Origin: Symsagittifera roscoffensis
Taxonomy: Eukaryota > Xenacoelomorpha > Acoela > Convolutidae
Length of the DNA: 64,000 bases
Direction: 5' to 3'
NCBI RefSeq assembly: GCF_963678635.1
Contig: NC_087064.1
Coordinates: 7,227,671-7,291,670 of the forward strand
Positions 33,417 to 45,048 of this stretch are shown in pieces; position 1 is the first letter of the stretch; every line of letters begins with the position of its first letter. Below the pieces are notes generated by a model. It worked only from the letters and a program-made list of their open reading frames with translations, was not told the origin of the DNA and ran no database searches. Made by a program: the position numbers and the translations under genes.

Positions 33417-34251
33417 TGAGGAATACGAACTACCTAATTTTGGGATGAAATTTAGTTTTTCAAAAATTTGAATTGAGCCTGTCATGCTCAACTTTCTCGC
33501 GAAAACCGAAAATCTCAGAAATACAAGATCAGAACGACCGGATAACAATCGCTGGAAAGTGGTCAATTTAAGCAGCGGGAAATTGCTATTCGCAATTTCC
33601 GACATCTAAATAACACGAGAGTAGAGCTGTCCTATCTTGATACAGAAAACAAAGAACATCGAAATTCAGTTGGACCAGAGTGAACCATCGGTGGAAAGGT
33701 GGACAACCGAGGTGTCCCAATGGCCCAGAACCAAAACTCCATTCTTGAGATAAAACTTGTTCGATTAGAACTTACTGAACCCAACTTAATTCCCATATTA
33801 ATCTCAAGTTACTTACTAATTTAGTTACCTCTAATTCTCGAGTGTGCTGGTATGTGAGTACCCAATTTAATTTTTTTGAGTGTGTTTTGTGATTGTTATG
33901 TTAAGATGAGGAGAGTTTTAGGTTGATCCATTTGAAATGGATCAAAGTTTCACTGTCTAATAAAAAGTAACTGTACGGATTGTTCCGACCCTGTTTTTAA
34001 TGGCATTTGCGTATTTTGGGTATTTTGAGACCTAAGTATGGGAACGTTCTTATTTTCTAGAGTGGGGGGGTATTTTGGTCGTAGCCTTTAAGCTGTAACG
34101 GGTTTATAGTCTCATGTCGCAAGCGAACCGAATTGGCTCCGACCGTTCGAGGTAGAAAAACGCAAGAAATAGTGACGCTGTCTCTTGAGCCAATGTTTAT
34201 ACGGCCTATTTTTTTTAACCTCATGTGTGACCAAAGTAGGCTACTGTTATA
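33417..34251 (+). repeat. LTR-like repeat, copy A (full length)
   Basis: This 835-bp sequence starts TGAGGAATACGAACTACCTA and ends near CTACTGTTATAG. Copies B (34338-35042) and C (38206-39029) match it almost throughout. Copy C begins TGAGGAATACG and ends CGACTGTTACA, so the unit has LTR-like TG...CA ends. A plus-strand AATAAA (TCTAATAAAAAGTAACTG) in all copies suits an LTR polyadenylation signal in the plus direction. Confidence 0.7.
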
Positions 34252-34262
34252 GAGTGTTTTTT

Positions 34263-34313
34263 TGGTGCTCCTGGGTGGGACTGAACCACCAGCCGTTCGG
34301 TTAACAGCCGAGG
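34263..34313 (-). pseudogene. 3' part of a tRNA-Asn including CCA (primer-derived copy)
   Basis: On the minus strand the sequence runs CTCGGCTGTTAACCGAAC (anticodon arm, GTT anticodon), GGCTGGTGGTTCAGTCCCAC (variable region and T arm), then CCAGGAGCACCA. Similarity to eukaryotic tRNA-Asn stops before the D arm, so this is not a functional tRNA gene. Animal tRNA genes do not encode CCA, yet CCA is present here. On the plus strand this is TGGTGCTCCTGGGTGGGA, which is what a primer-binding site for tRNA-Asn looks like. It lies 11 bases after LTR-like copy A. Confidence 0.65.
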
Positions 34314-34337
34314 TACTTTTAATATGATTAGTACTTT

Positions 34338-35042
34338 TCGCGGGAAAGTGGTCAATTTAAGCAGCGGGAAAATGGTATTCGCAATTTCCGACATCTAAAT
34401 AACACGAGAGTAGAGAGGTCCTATCTTGATACAGAAAACAAAGAACATCAAAATTCAGTTGGACCAGAGTGAACCATCGGTGGAAAGGTGGACAACCGAG
34501 ATGTCCCAATGATCCAGAACCAAAACTCCATTCTTGAGATAAAAATTGTTCGATTAGAACTTACTGAACCCAAGTTAATTCCCCAATTATTCTCAAGTTG
34601 TTCACTAATTTAGTTACCTCTAATTCCCGAGTGTGCTGGTATGTGAGTTCCTAATTTAATTTTCTTGAGTGTGTTTTGTGATTGTTATGTTGAGGTAAGG
34701 AGAGTTTTAGGTTGATCCATCTGAAATGGATCAAAGTTCCACTGTCTAATAAAAAGTAACTGTACAGATTGTTCCGACCCTGTTTTTAACGGCGTTTGTG
34801 TATTTTGGGTATTTTGAGACCTGAGTATGGGGACGTGCTTATTTTCTAGAGTGGGGGTTGTATTTTGGTATTGGCCTTTAAACTGTAACGAGTTTTTAGT
34901 CTCATGTCGCAAGTGAACCGAAGTGGCTCCGACCGTTCGAGGTAGAAAAACACAAGAGATAGTGTCCCTGACTCTTGAGCCAATGGTTATAGGGCCTATT
35001 TTTCTTTAACCTCATATGTGATTGAAGTAGGCGACTGTTACA
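34338..35042 (+). repeat. LTR-like repeat, copy B (lacks first ~130 bases)
   Basis: It starts inside the unit at CGCGGGAAAGTGGTCAATTT and ends AGGCGACTGTTACA. It contains the same AATAAA as copies A and C. It is closely followed by the unknown coding region, so it could be the 5' LTR of that element, with copy C as the 3' LTR. Confidence 0.7.
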
Positions 35043-35101
35043 TAGTGCTACATGATTAAAATCACTAATATCCTTAAGGCTCGAGCAGGGGGAGGCAAGA
35101 G

Positions 35102-38090
35102 TTGGAAGGGTCGGACCGGGACAGAGAGATCGAATCAGTGATGATAGTGACGACACCACCAAGCGAAGGTATGAAGTCTCGAAAGAGGGAACGGGAGATA
35201 GAGGAGTTGAGCAGCCCGTCGGTGGATGCTGCCTCGGAGAAGAACTTAAGGGAGACTGCCCCCATGATCCTAGCGCGTTGGAAGACGGCAGCCTACAGGA
35301 GTAGCTCCGAACCAAGGAGGCTAGCCGAAATAGTGAAAGAGATAGAGGTCTCGACAAGTTTGGTAACGGAAGAAGACTTCAAACCTCAGAAGGCAGGCTC
35401 GAAAAAGGGTTCGACGAATGGACAAACATGGGAAGTGGATGTTGGCAGAGAATGGATCTCGAGCGAACTCCAGGCTATTGGCAAACAAGTGTACAACGAC
35501 CCTCTTGTTGCGGGATTACTTTGAGGAGGCGATGAGAACACCTTCATCCGCATTGCCCCTGATGTCAAATCCCTTCGTCGGAACCGCGGGACAGCTGATG
35601 TTCTCGTGAAGCCTAGTGGGAATAGAATTGGAGGTATTGACTTCACGTGACAAATTGAAATTGGGCAATAAAAGCCTAGAAGTCTATCAGATGCTGGTAC
35701 ATTACGTCGCGAGAGATAACTCCGGCTTGAGTCTGGCGAAAAGAAAAGATGCCACTTGTTTCTTGAGGTGGATAATATCCGTAATGACTAATAGCACCGT
35801 CCAAGCGTGTCATCAGAAGGCCATGGGGGAGCAAAACCATGGAGAGAAGAGTCTCCACCGTCATGCTGAACGTGTACCAGAGTACGGGGATCGAAAAGGA
35901 GGATGACTCGAGGTAATCCCTAGAGAATCATGGGAAACTTGATGAGATACGAAGATTCCACAACAAGAAATTTGAAGAGGGTCATGATGTGCATCGCAAC
36001 TTAGCCTTGGCTGAGGGTTACTCGAGACCCAATAAAAAGGGAGAGTATCAATACGTGTCTGGAGTGATAGGAATAGCGTACAATCCTTTCTTGAATTCAG
36101 AGGCCGCGAGCGCTCACAGGAATCACGAGGTGACGGAGCTCTTGAACTTTTGGACGGAGAAGACAATCGTAATCGATTCAATGGAGAGGGAGAAACCGAG
36201 CCTAGGCCTGCTACTTTAGGCGACACCCAAGGTGATAAGCGTGCCGCGCTCGAGCAAAAGAGTGGAATTGAGGATGGGGAATGGAAATGGCATGATGACT
36301 ACGAATTTAGGAACGGTTTTGTAGTTGTTGAGACCCTCCTGGTGTCCACATCCCCATGCGAGCTTGATTGAAGAAGTCACGGAACGAGTGAGGCTGACAC
36401 CAACAAAAGATGAGGATCTGCGAACGTTGGACGTGATACACAAATTGATCCTACCACAGAGTAACGATTCGGGCGAAGCAACGAGTAAGCTGGGATCAGT
36501 AAAGAAGTTGGAACTTGGTACCTGTCTTGACTTGACGTGCGGAGGCGGGGGGCACACCTGTTATGGACGATCATGTGTCAGAATACAATCTTTCCAGAGA
36601 GAAGACCTAGTCACTTGGTTTGGTGACATAACATAAAGAGAGAAGAGCGAGGTGCAGATAATGGCTGAGTGCTATACGAACACTACATGAGTTTAGCAAC
36701 GGCGCTGGGGTTCTTCTCTAGAATGTGTAGTCTGCGATCACTTGAGAAGCTGGAGTCTGAACACCATTTGGTGACGGCGTTGAGTGTGGAGTCGTGGCCG
36801 GGGGGCGTTGCAAACCACCCAGAAACATATCAGAGGGTGGAAGATTGGTCTAGAGGCGGAGATGGAATTTCCCATGAGCGAAGCTTATGGCCTGCCTGTA
36901 AATGCAAAGTCCTTGGTGGGATCAGTAATGACATACCTATGAGGGAGCCACTATCCATTGCACATGGCAATGGTGGAGGTGTCCAGCCAAAGGGTACTAG
37001 AGGATAAGGCATTCTCGGTACCCAAGTACGTACGACTGGCTCAAATGTCACATCATTCACATAGGTTCTTGAGGAAGATCCTGGGAACGGTGCCAAGGGC
37101 ACAAAGAGATGACTTGAGTGAGATCTCGGGAGAAGAACTCTTGAGCTTGGGGGACGAAAACACGAGTGATTTTGAGAAACAGAATGCCATCGGGAAGCCG
37201 ATGAATAGTTTTCCAGCGCAGGAGGAAAAAGATATGACGGAGGAGAAAATGATGGAACTAGAGCCTCTGCTGGAAGCCTCGGGAGAACGCAATCTTCGAA
37301 ACATAGAGATTACACATACTTGGCACAGACAGTGTGGTACCCGGAGCGTTCAAACCTTTGTTTAGTATGGGATGTAGAAGAAATTCGGTCAGACGGGTTA
37401 CCCGATCATCAGCAGAAGGTGACCATCTTGGTAGTAAGTACGATTTTGGCGTTACGATGGATCGAGGAAAATGTAACGAAATATAGGGAGTCGAAGACAC
37501 CAACGGCGGGATCGATATACGCTATAGATTACAGCAGGAGACTTGAGTTTTTTGAGACTGTATGCAAGGTATTTGCCATACCAATGGAAGTCAGGCACAT
37601 ATGGAGCCGCATAAGGTTCTTTCTGTGGTTTCGAGCGACGTTTACATCTTGGTTGTACATAGCGCCGAAAGATCACATGAAGAAATACCAAAAGGAATAT
37701 CGACTGTTCCTGGCGGAGATAGGTCCGGAAGCCTTCAAGAGACCTCTGCTAACCCATCAAAGTGCGATCACAACAGGTTGGAAAAGAGTCGGTAGGGTGT
37801 CTAGAGATAATACCAAAGCAAGAGAATCGATACTGGAGGAGGACTTGGCGAAGAACGTGAGCTTGAGCCTGCACAATTCCTTTTGCTTGAACAGGGAATT
37901 GAAAATGAAAGCTTTACCGAATCAGGCAATGAGGATGCAGGAGCAGAAGGAGTGGATGCGATCCTTCGAACAATTGAGGGCATGGGAACAAATCGTGATC
38001 AGCTCTGATGATGAGGAAGCGCTACTGAGGCAGATCACGGTGTCAAATTCATCGAGTCCTAGCACTTCAAAGGCTAGGAATACGAAGTGA
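35102..38090 (+). pseudogene. Unrecognised, frameshifted coding region between LTR-like repeats
   Basis: Coding-like segments in changing plus frames cover ~3 kb: 35102-35524, 35616-35906, 35989-36219, 36325-36636, 36958-37365 and 37320-38090 (256 codons, ending in an SDDEEALL ... SSSPSTSKARN acidic/serine tail). The sequence is clearly richer in G and C than the DNA on either side and uses many GAG, AAG and CTG codons. I find no RT, integrase, protease, transposase or zinc-knuckle motif. Charged helical stretches alternate with aromatic ones (WSRIRFFLWFRATFTSWLY at 37600-37660). It may be a structural gene of a non-autonomous LTR element, an acquired viral-type gene or a host gene relic. All plus-strand, matching the LTR polarity. 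Confidence 0.5.
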
Positions 38091-38205
38091 GCAGGGAGCT
38101 CAATGTGGGTTTCATGAGTCTTGAGAGGGAAAGAAAGGGGCTCTAGTTTGAACTCGGATGGAATCCGAGGTCACGAAAAAGAAATTTTAACGAAACAAAG
38201 TCCCT

Positions 38206-39029
38206 TGAGGAATACGATCTACATAATTTTGGGATGAAATTTAGTTTTTCAAAAATTCGAATTGAGCCTGTCAAGCTCAACTTTCACGCGAAAACTGAAA
38301 ATCTCAGAAATACAAGGTCAGAACGACCGCATAACATTCGCGCGAAAGTCGTCAATTTAAGCAGCGGGAAATTGCTATTCGCAATTTCCGACATCTGAAT
38401 AATACGAGAGTAGAGCTGTACTATCTTGATACAGAAAACAAAGAACATCGAAATTCAGTTGGACCAGAGTGAACCATCGGTGGAAAGGTGGACAACCGAG
38501 GTGTCCCAATGGCCCAGAACCAAAACTCGATTCTTGAGATAAAACTTGTTCGATTAGAACTTACTGAACCCAACTTAATTCCCATATTATTCTCAAGTTA
38601 CTTACTAATTTAGTGACCTCTAATTCTCGAGTTTGCTGGTATGTGAGTACCCAATTTAATTTTCTTGAGTGTGTTTTGTGATTGTTATGTTAATGTGAGG
38701 AGAGTTTTAGGTTGATCCATTTGAAATGGATCAAAGTTTCACTGTCTAATAAAAAGTAACTTTACGGATTGTTCCGACCCTGTTTTTAATGGCATTCGCG
38801 TATTTTGGGTATTTTGAGACCTAAGTATGGGAACGTTCTTATTTTCTAGCGTGGGGGGGGGGGGAGTTTTGGTTGTGGCCTTTAAGCTGTAACGGGTTTT
38901 TAGTCTCATGTCGCTCCGACCGTTCGAGGTAGAAAAACACAAGAGATAGTGTCCCTGACTCTTGAGCCAATGGTTATAGGGCCTATTTTTCTTTAACCTC
39001 ATGTGTGACCAAAGTAGGCGACTGTTACA
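38206..39029 (+). repeat. LTR-like repeat, copy C
   Basis: An 824-bp copy from TGAGGAATACGATCTACATA to GGCGACTGTTACA. It carries its own short deletion after TCATGTCGC (copies A and B have GCAAGCGAACCGA-like sequence there) and a G-run expansion near 38855. The TG...CA ends and position after the unknown coding region fit a 3' LTR. No convincing target-site duplication was found. Confidence 0.65.
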
Positions 39030-39429
39030 ATATGGGAATGAATATGAGTTCCCAAGATAATGATGGCTCAGTGCAACAACAGTAGAACTCCTAATCAAAT
39101 GATGTGGAATTGGACTTTGACTTGAAACCCTATTACCCCGCTATCCAAGATGTCATCCAAAGTAATATAACTTCCTTGGCCTTGGATAGACATATAGTCA
39201 AATTGACAGTAAAATTGATTCCTTTGAAAAATCATTCATTTCTTCAAAAACTGAAGTCGAAAAGTGTCAATAAGCTGAACAATACAGCCAACCCAAAAAA
39301 GATAACTGATAAAAATTGTTTTGAACGAGGAAAGTCAAGTACATTTAAAACAAATTGACAATCATTAAGGTGTTCGGAAATTTATGGCGGAAACTTATCG
39401 CCTAAAAAATTAAGCCCAGTCACCTACCC

Positions 39430-41590
39430 AGAGTCAACACAAGATTGACTTCTATCAATCACCGTACAGATATGCAACGCCAGAAGTCTTTTCAGTTTGC
39501 AACGTCGATTTCTGTTTGCTTATGCAGTGGTGAATATGGAACATTCTGTATTACTGGTTACAGAAACCTGGCTCACAAAAGATTTCAGCTCCAATTAACT
39601 AATGTTCTCGAAGTATTGATTCTATCGAGCTGACCATGAAAGTAACGGAAGAATTACCAACCTTGGGAGAGTGCTGATTGACTCCTCAATTTTCTAGGTT
39701 CCAATTGAAATATCCTCACTTAGTAATCAACTTAACCAACCGTGTGCACTTTTTTAGATTATAATTAATGATAATCCTTATGTACTTTGCTGTGCTTACA
39801 ACCCACCCCAGAAAGCAGTTATTGCCCAAAATCTGTTGATTTTGATGAGTTGTTCGAGTTTGTATTCAGTCTCTCAATTGATTACTAACTCATTGCTTGG
39901 GATTTCAACTAAGAATTTGTCAATTGAGAATCACTTCTCAGGAAACGACTATGAATTGAGGTTCCTAGAACTCTCTACAAATTCAATTTACGCAAAATGT
40001 TGTTTTTCCAGACAACTTACGCGATCCTGCTTGACCTTGTTTTAGTTATGAAGGCTGAAACAGTTACTGATATCTTTCGCCGTGACTGTTTTTCTACAAT
40101 CTTAAATATATCTGATCATAGTAGAATTGCCATTATTCTGAATAAACCTCTACATGATTCATTGGGAGATGAAAGAGCTCAAGTTTCCTGAGTAATTGTA
40201 GATGTGACTTTTCATTACTGAATAAAATTTTTACTTAGCAAACCATTTGACGCAATTTGTTATTCTAATATTAACGTGATGATCAGAAACTGGTATACCT
40301 CGCTTTTTAACAGCGTAAAAAAGAGTACCTTCTTGAGAACGAGACATCGGCAAAGTTTTGCTGCCTGGATTACGACCTCCATCTCGAATCAATTGAGGCG
40401 TCTCAATACGCTAAGTGTCTCGCATTCAAAAAACCCTTGTTTCCTGTCCGCAAAAATTAGCCGCTAAAGAATCGCAATGTATTGAGATTCAAGAATTTTA
40501 TTTGGCCGAATATGAGGCAAAACTACTTTCAGCCTGTAATACTCACGAAAGTTTTAATTATCTCAAGAACTTAGGATGCCACGACCTCCCTTGTACCATG
40601 AGATGGAGAAATATGGAAGCCACTACCAATTTTGAGAAGTCTGAACTTTTCAAGGTCTATTTTGCTTCTATTGTCAGTGCCAACGGAACCATAATATTGT
40701 CACCGTATTCACGATTCTTTGATAACAATGAAATGGTTATTACTAAACTTGAAGTATCAACTGAACTCCAGTCTTTAGTTATTACTAAGAGCTGAGCATT
40801 GACGGTTTGCAATCCCTTGTTTCGAAATAATCCGCCAATGAGATTCATTCTTCAGTATTCAATTTGGTTCCGATTGGAAATCAGGTATCCTTACGCCTAT
40901 TCACAATGATGAAAGCAAATGTGAAATCACTAAATCTCGACCTGTTATCCTTTTGAACGTGTTATCTAAACTTTTCGAGAAGCTGATGTTTAACTACTTG
41001 TTTCCACTTTGCGGTGGTAATTGTTACTCAAACCAGTTTAATTTCATGTCCAGATAATCTCTTGTGCAACAGTTATTATCATGTCTTGGTCAGGTTTAGA
41101 AATACGATATCAATTCGTTCTGCACTATGCAATTTTGTGATTTTGCTAGGACATCAATCATTCCTCTTCTTCATTTGCTCTTCCTCATTTTTAGAAATGA
41201 CCTGCCCAACATCAACTTCCATGTTCAGTTGATCTATTTGCCAACCACTTGAAAATTATATTTTAAAGGGACAGTTTTGATTGGCTTATCTCTGACATTC
41301 AGGCCCTTCAAACTTGGAGCAAAAGAAATTTGTTTTTTCTTTCAATGCCAAGAAATGTTCAATTTTGTCTCTTTTCCTTAACCAAAAATCATTTGATCTC
41401 GAGAATAATGTCTTAGCAAATGAGACTTTGGTTAAAGATCTCGGTCTACTCGTGTCGAATGATTTAAAATGGACCTGTCACCGTCAAGCTTTTTCCGGAA
41501 TAAGTGCCGTTCCATGAAATTCAGTCGTGTCTCCAGTGGCTTGGAGGTGTCCGTTTTTAAGTTTGCCAGCTTATATCTGTACTTTTCCTA
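39430..41590 (+). pseudogene. Degraded non-LTR retrotransposon: endonuclease plus RT
   Basis: In changing plus frames the order is: an APE-type endonuclease with TETWLTKDFSS (39560), CCAYNPPQKAV (39795) and SDHSRIAIIL (40115); a linker with FNYLKNLGCHD and KSELFKVYFASIV (40550-40680); then RT blocks GILTPIHNDESK, RPVILLNVLSKLFEKLMF (40940-41000) and LVKDLGLLVSNDLKW (41420-41475). This is the Jockey/CR1-type arrangement. Numerous stops and frameshifts inactivate it, and the catalytic FADD box is not clearly readable. Its 3' end stops directly at 41588, where the Gypsy polyprotein begins on the opposite strand. Confidence 0.75.
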
Positions 41591-42717
41591 AGCCATCTCG
41601 TTCAAGTCTGCTAAGTCTTCATCTGCGCTTATTTCCTTAACTGAATGTTTTACCGGGCTACCGAATCTCTTGGGTCCTTGATTTGTTGTAGCTCTCTTGC
41701 TGCGTCTGATAGTAGTTTCCGATTGCTCGTCAATTATCGATTCATCAGAAAACGCTGGTGGAGAACTATTGCCCCCTGTCACATGTTCCTCTGCCAATGT
41801 GTCCTTAGCATTTAGTTTTTCCTGCGCTGTTTTCTGTAGGCCTCTTGTCAGAACTTGGTCCGCAAGAGATTCCCACTCCTCTGGTACGACGTCTTGCTTC
41901 TGGAATGCGTTCAGAATTGTGCTCGGAGATGTGTCCCTAGTAATCCGTTTCTTTATGAATTTCGGATTAGCGCTTCTTAGGCCTTTGGAGCTGCTAGGCT
42001 GTTCTTGAGGTTTTATTGGATCCGCTGATTTTGTTTCTGGATTGTCCTCGGCTGCTGTTGCAGCTTTTTCCTTATCTGACTTCTTTCCTTTGGGTTTAAT
42101 CGCCACTTGCTCCTGAGTTTCCCCCCCCCATTTCCGGGCCGCCTTGGTTTGGCTTTGCTCTTCTTACTGCCAGATTCAGTCCCCCTCCTGTAGGTGTGTC
42201 CCTCGATGTGACTATAGTGTCGCTATTTTGGAGACGTTCCCTAGCTTGCTCGTCTACAAGATTTCTATCTTCTCCTTCCGACTCTGTTTCCTCTTCAGGC
42301 TCCACATTTTTCTTTTGATGCTTGCTCTTTGGTTCCTCTTTGGGCTTTTTGCTTTTTCTTTTTGACAAGTCCCCTCATTCGGTATGTTCTTCACTGAAAT
42401 CACCGCCTTGACCAAATCGCTTTTTCGATAAATTGAGCCCGAAGCTGTTGTGATAGTTTTTGGTGTTTCAGCCGCTACTTTTCCTTTGAAAGTATTATTT
42501 AGTGCCGCCCCACTTCTACGGTGGTCTTTTGATCAAATTTTGATTGTTCCAATCCGATCCCTTGGGTTTGTCCTCTACGAACCAACTCCCGTTCCCAGGA
42601 GTAAAGTAGTTCCTTTCGAAGTTCCGGGTCAATGGTACTAGTATCGTCTACTAGTTGTTGTAAGTCTTGTCCCGCGAACTTACGGCGTTCCGCATTCCAT
42701 TTGGTATTCACCAACAA
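41588..42717 (-). pseudogene. Ty3/Gypsy Pol C-terminal tail
   Basis: This is the downstream end of the large minus-strand Gypsy element. Frames 42717-42499, 42368-42096 and 42106-41588 continue one another. They encode a basic, low-complexity tail (KRKSKKPKEEPKSKHQKKN), then KSDKEKAATAAEDNPETK and finally RRSKRATTNQGPKRFGSPVK before the stop. A RRS.R......P.RFG-type end is common to K02A2.6-like Gypsy polyproteins. Two frames overlap at a run of nine G near 42121, an obvious frameshift point. No 3' LTR follows, since the LINE begins at once. Confidence 0.7.
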
Positions 42718-42902
42718 GAAGGAGGGTTCTTGATCTATTTCTATCCTGAGTGGTTCTATGCTCCTGTTTGAACAGCGGGCTAACGTCTCGACTCCTCTGG
42801 CCTTTCTTCACAATCTTGAGTGAATCCCGCGATTGGTCTATCCTGTTTTTCAAATGACTGGCGGTCAACGCCGACCTCTTCAAATGCTGTTTATCTAAAT
42901 GA

Positions 42903-43680
42903 TCATAAAGTTTTAAGAACTTCCCGAATAATTTTAAACTCCACTTTTGGCAGCCGGCCAAAATGTGCCTCTAATGGTGACTGCTGAATGGTTTTCTGTT
43001 TAATCCAACGCATATCCCGTTTTATCGAGCTAAGGCATGATTTGATCGAATTTACATTTTCTTCTAGGAGCATTACCCCTAGTCGCCTTTTTATTGTTTG
43101 TATTGTCCTTTCAACCAAACCACACCCGCGATGGTCTCCCATCGGACAAAACTTTTGTTCGATGATATTTTCTAGACAGAAATTTTTTCATCAATTTTCT
43201 CTTGAATCCCAAGAATTGGTCAGTTTCTATCGAATCTGGGATTCCATGAGTATCAATTTATGAGCGTAAAAATTTTATCCTGGATTTACCCCCGTTGATT
43301 TCATAACCTTGACAGAAGGAAACTTTGAGTATCGGTCAACCGCTACTAACAAATAGATTTTCTTAGCCTTACTATCTTCTAAAGGACCTGCATAATTTAT
43401 TTGAACCTCTTGTCCTGGCTGCGATAGCAGCGGCAAAGGATGTGAGGAGTTTTTGTGAATTTAATACTTTGCGTTCTTACCGTAATATGTACATTCTCGA
43501 CATTCTTCTGCGAGGTTGACTATATCATTATGCATATGAGGCCACCACAAATAGTTCGAAACGTCGAGCGTGGCATCTTGCCACGGATGACCTCTGTGTA
43601 TCCTCTTCATGACCGCCCGTCGGAGTTGTACCGGAACTGCTAGTCAATTTTCGGCAGTATGCAGTTTTCTACCACGGACA
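42903..43680 (-). pseudogene. Ty3/Gypsy integrase (broken)
   Basis: Reading down from 43680, an H2C2 zinc module is seen: RIHRGHPWQDATLDVSNYLW then NLAEECREC. The core follows with NYAGPLEDSKAKKIYLLVAV, DRYSKFPSVKVMKS and, after frame changes, MGDHRGCGLVERTIQTIKRR, the conserved block that carries the catalytic glutamate. Stops and frameshifts occur between the blocks. It follows RNase H in the expected Gypsy order. Confidence 0.8.
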
Positions 43681-43681
43681 G

Positions 43682-44518
43682 TTAATTCCACAATGGGTTC
43701 GTATACGGTGCCATTAATTCAAATCCTACTCGGTCAGTTCTCTCGATCACACGTCGTAAGCGATCCATCCAGATATCCTCCGAGATGGGTTCAGCCAGCA
43801 AAGTCTTATCGAATAGCATAGACAGACCGGAAGTTCCGATGTTTCCCATGTCTTCTAACGATTCGTCCAGTTGATTTCGATTTTTGTTGATCCTTCTTGT
43901 TGGCTGTACCACACTCACCTTTTGGCTGCCGTCGTCATTCTCTGCGGTTAGGTCTACTTCGATGATGGATTTCGCTGGTAAACTTGAACAATTTGCTGAT
44001 CTCGGGCTGCTGGTGAGCATTTGCGTTACCGCCTCCAGCTCTCTAATGTTTCTTGTGTAGTCGTTTTCCTGACTGACCAAGTCCCAAATTGAGAGCAAGA
44101 TCTTAGTCTCAAATGCATCTTGGTTCCAAATTACTGGTCGAGCAGCATAGTTGTCGTCGTCTAAGCTGTCTGATCCCGATCTATCCAACGCTCCCCTCCT
44201 TATTCTGCATGTCCTGTCGAAGGTTGTCTCCGTTACTTCCTCCTCCGTTATTTTGTCATCCTCCTCCTGTGCCTTACAGTCTTCAACCCGCACAATTTTC
44301 TTCTTTGAATTTTCGCTCTCCATCGATTTTATATCAAAATTTTCGTTTTGAATGAGATTAACCGACTGGATTGCATTCGTGAAATTGACTAAAATGTTTC
44401 GTTTCAACGCATTATTTGCAGTTGAAAATCGCGAACCGAAATCGTTCTCGTTCCGGTCGAGCTTTGTTCGCTTTCGGACCTTTTGGTTGCTATAGCAACC
44501 CTGCCTGGATTTCATCAT
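43682..44518 (-). pseudogene. Gypsy Pol linker between RNase H and integrase (278 codons)
   Basis: A long open frame with acidic and serine-rich composition. It starts MMKSRQGCYSNQKVRKRTKL and ends LLAEPISEDIWMDRLRRVIE. It overlaps the end of the RNase H frame by four bases. The closing part, before the H2C2 module, matches the position of the linker seen in K02A2.6-like Gypsy elements. The expanded acidic middle has no assigned function. It is the longest uninterrupted frame in the element's right half. Confidence 0.6.
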
Positions 44519-45048
44519 TCAGTCGAAACTTTCTGCTGCTGAGAATATTCTAGAAGCTTTTTGTTCTGATTTAGTGAGTTTGTATCACTCAGTCTACTGT
44601 ACCAACAGTCGAGTGCTTTATGAAAACATTCAATTGATGTAACCACCAATTTTTCATCTAAAACAGATTCCGGCCACGGCTCTCCGGTCGGTTCTCGTGA
44701 TAAATAATCCACAACACCCATATCCCTTCAAGGAATATGTGTGGTTTTAAATTGGTATAGTAATAATCTATCCACCCATCGTGTTAATCTTGATTGGTAG
44801 GTTTTATCAGAACGATTCCCTTCTAAATCAGATGTTAAAGTTTTATGGTCCGTTACTATTACAAGCATTTTTCCTAATAAGTAATGTTTATAACGATCAA
44901 CTGCGCATACAACTGCCAATAATTCCAACTCGTTAGTGGAATTTTTTTTGAGTATTCAAATAGCGTGATGCAAATGAGATTAAAACCCAATCGTTTTCTT
45001 CTGTTAGCTGTTCTAGAGATGCCCCTAATCCGCTATGACTTGCATCAG
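44515..45048 (-). pseudogene. Gypsy RNase H (broken)
   Basis: From about 45048 down: ELLAVVCAVDRYKHYLLGKM, VIVTDHKTLTSDLEGN, SRLTRWVDRLLLYQFKTTHI, then after a frame change DYLSREPTGEPWPES. These are the standard Gypsy RNase H blocks: E for the second catalytic site, TDHK, R..RW...L..Y, and DYLSR. The upstream catalytic DAS block lies just inside the repeat unit at 45049 and above. Confidence 0.8.

Noticed and set aside
34263-34313. Functional tRNA-Asn gene
   Set aside because: Lacks the acceptor 5' strand and D arm, has a changed T loop and includes CCA, so it is a partial copy of a mature tRNA.
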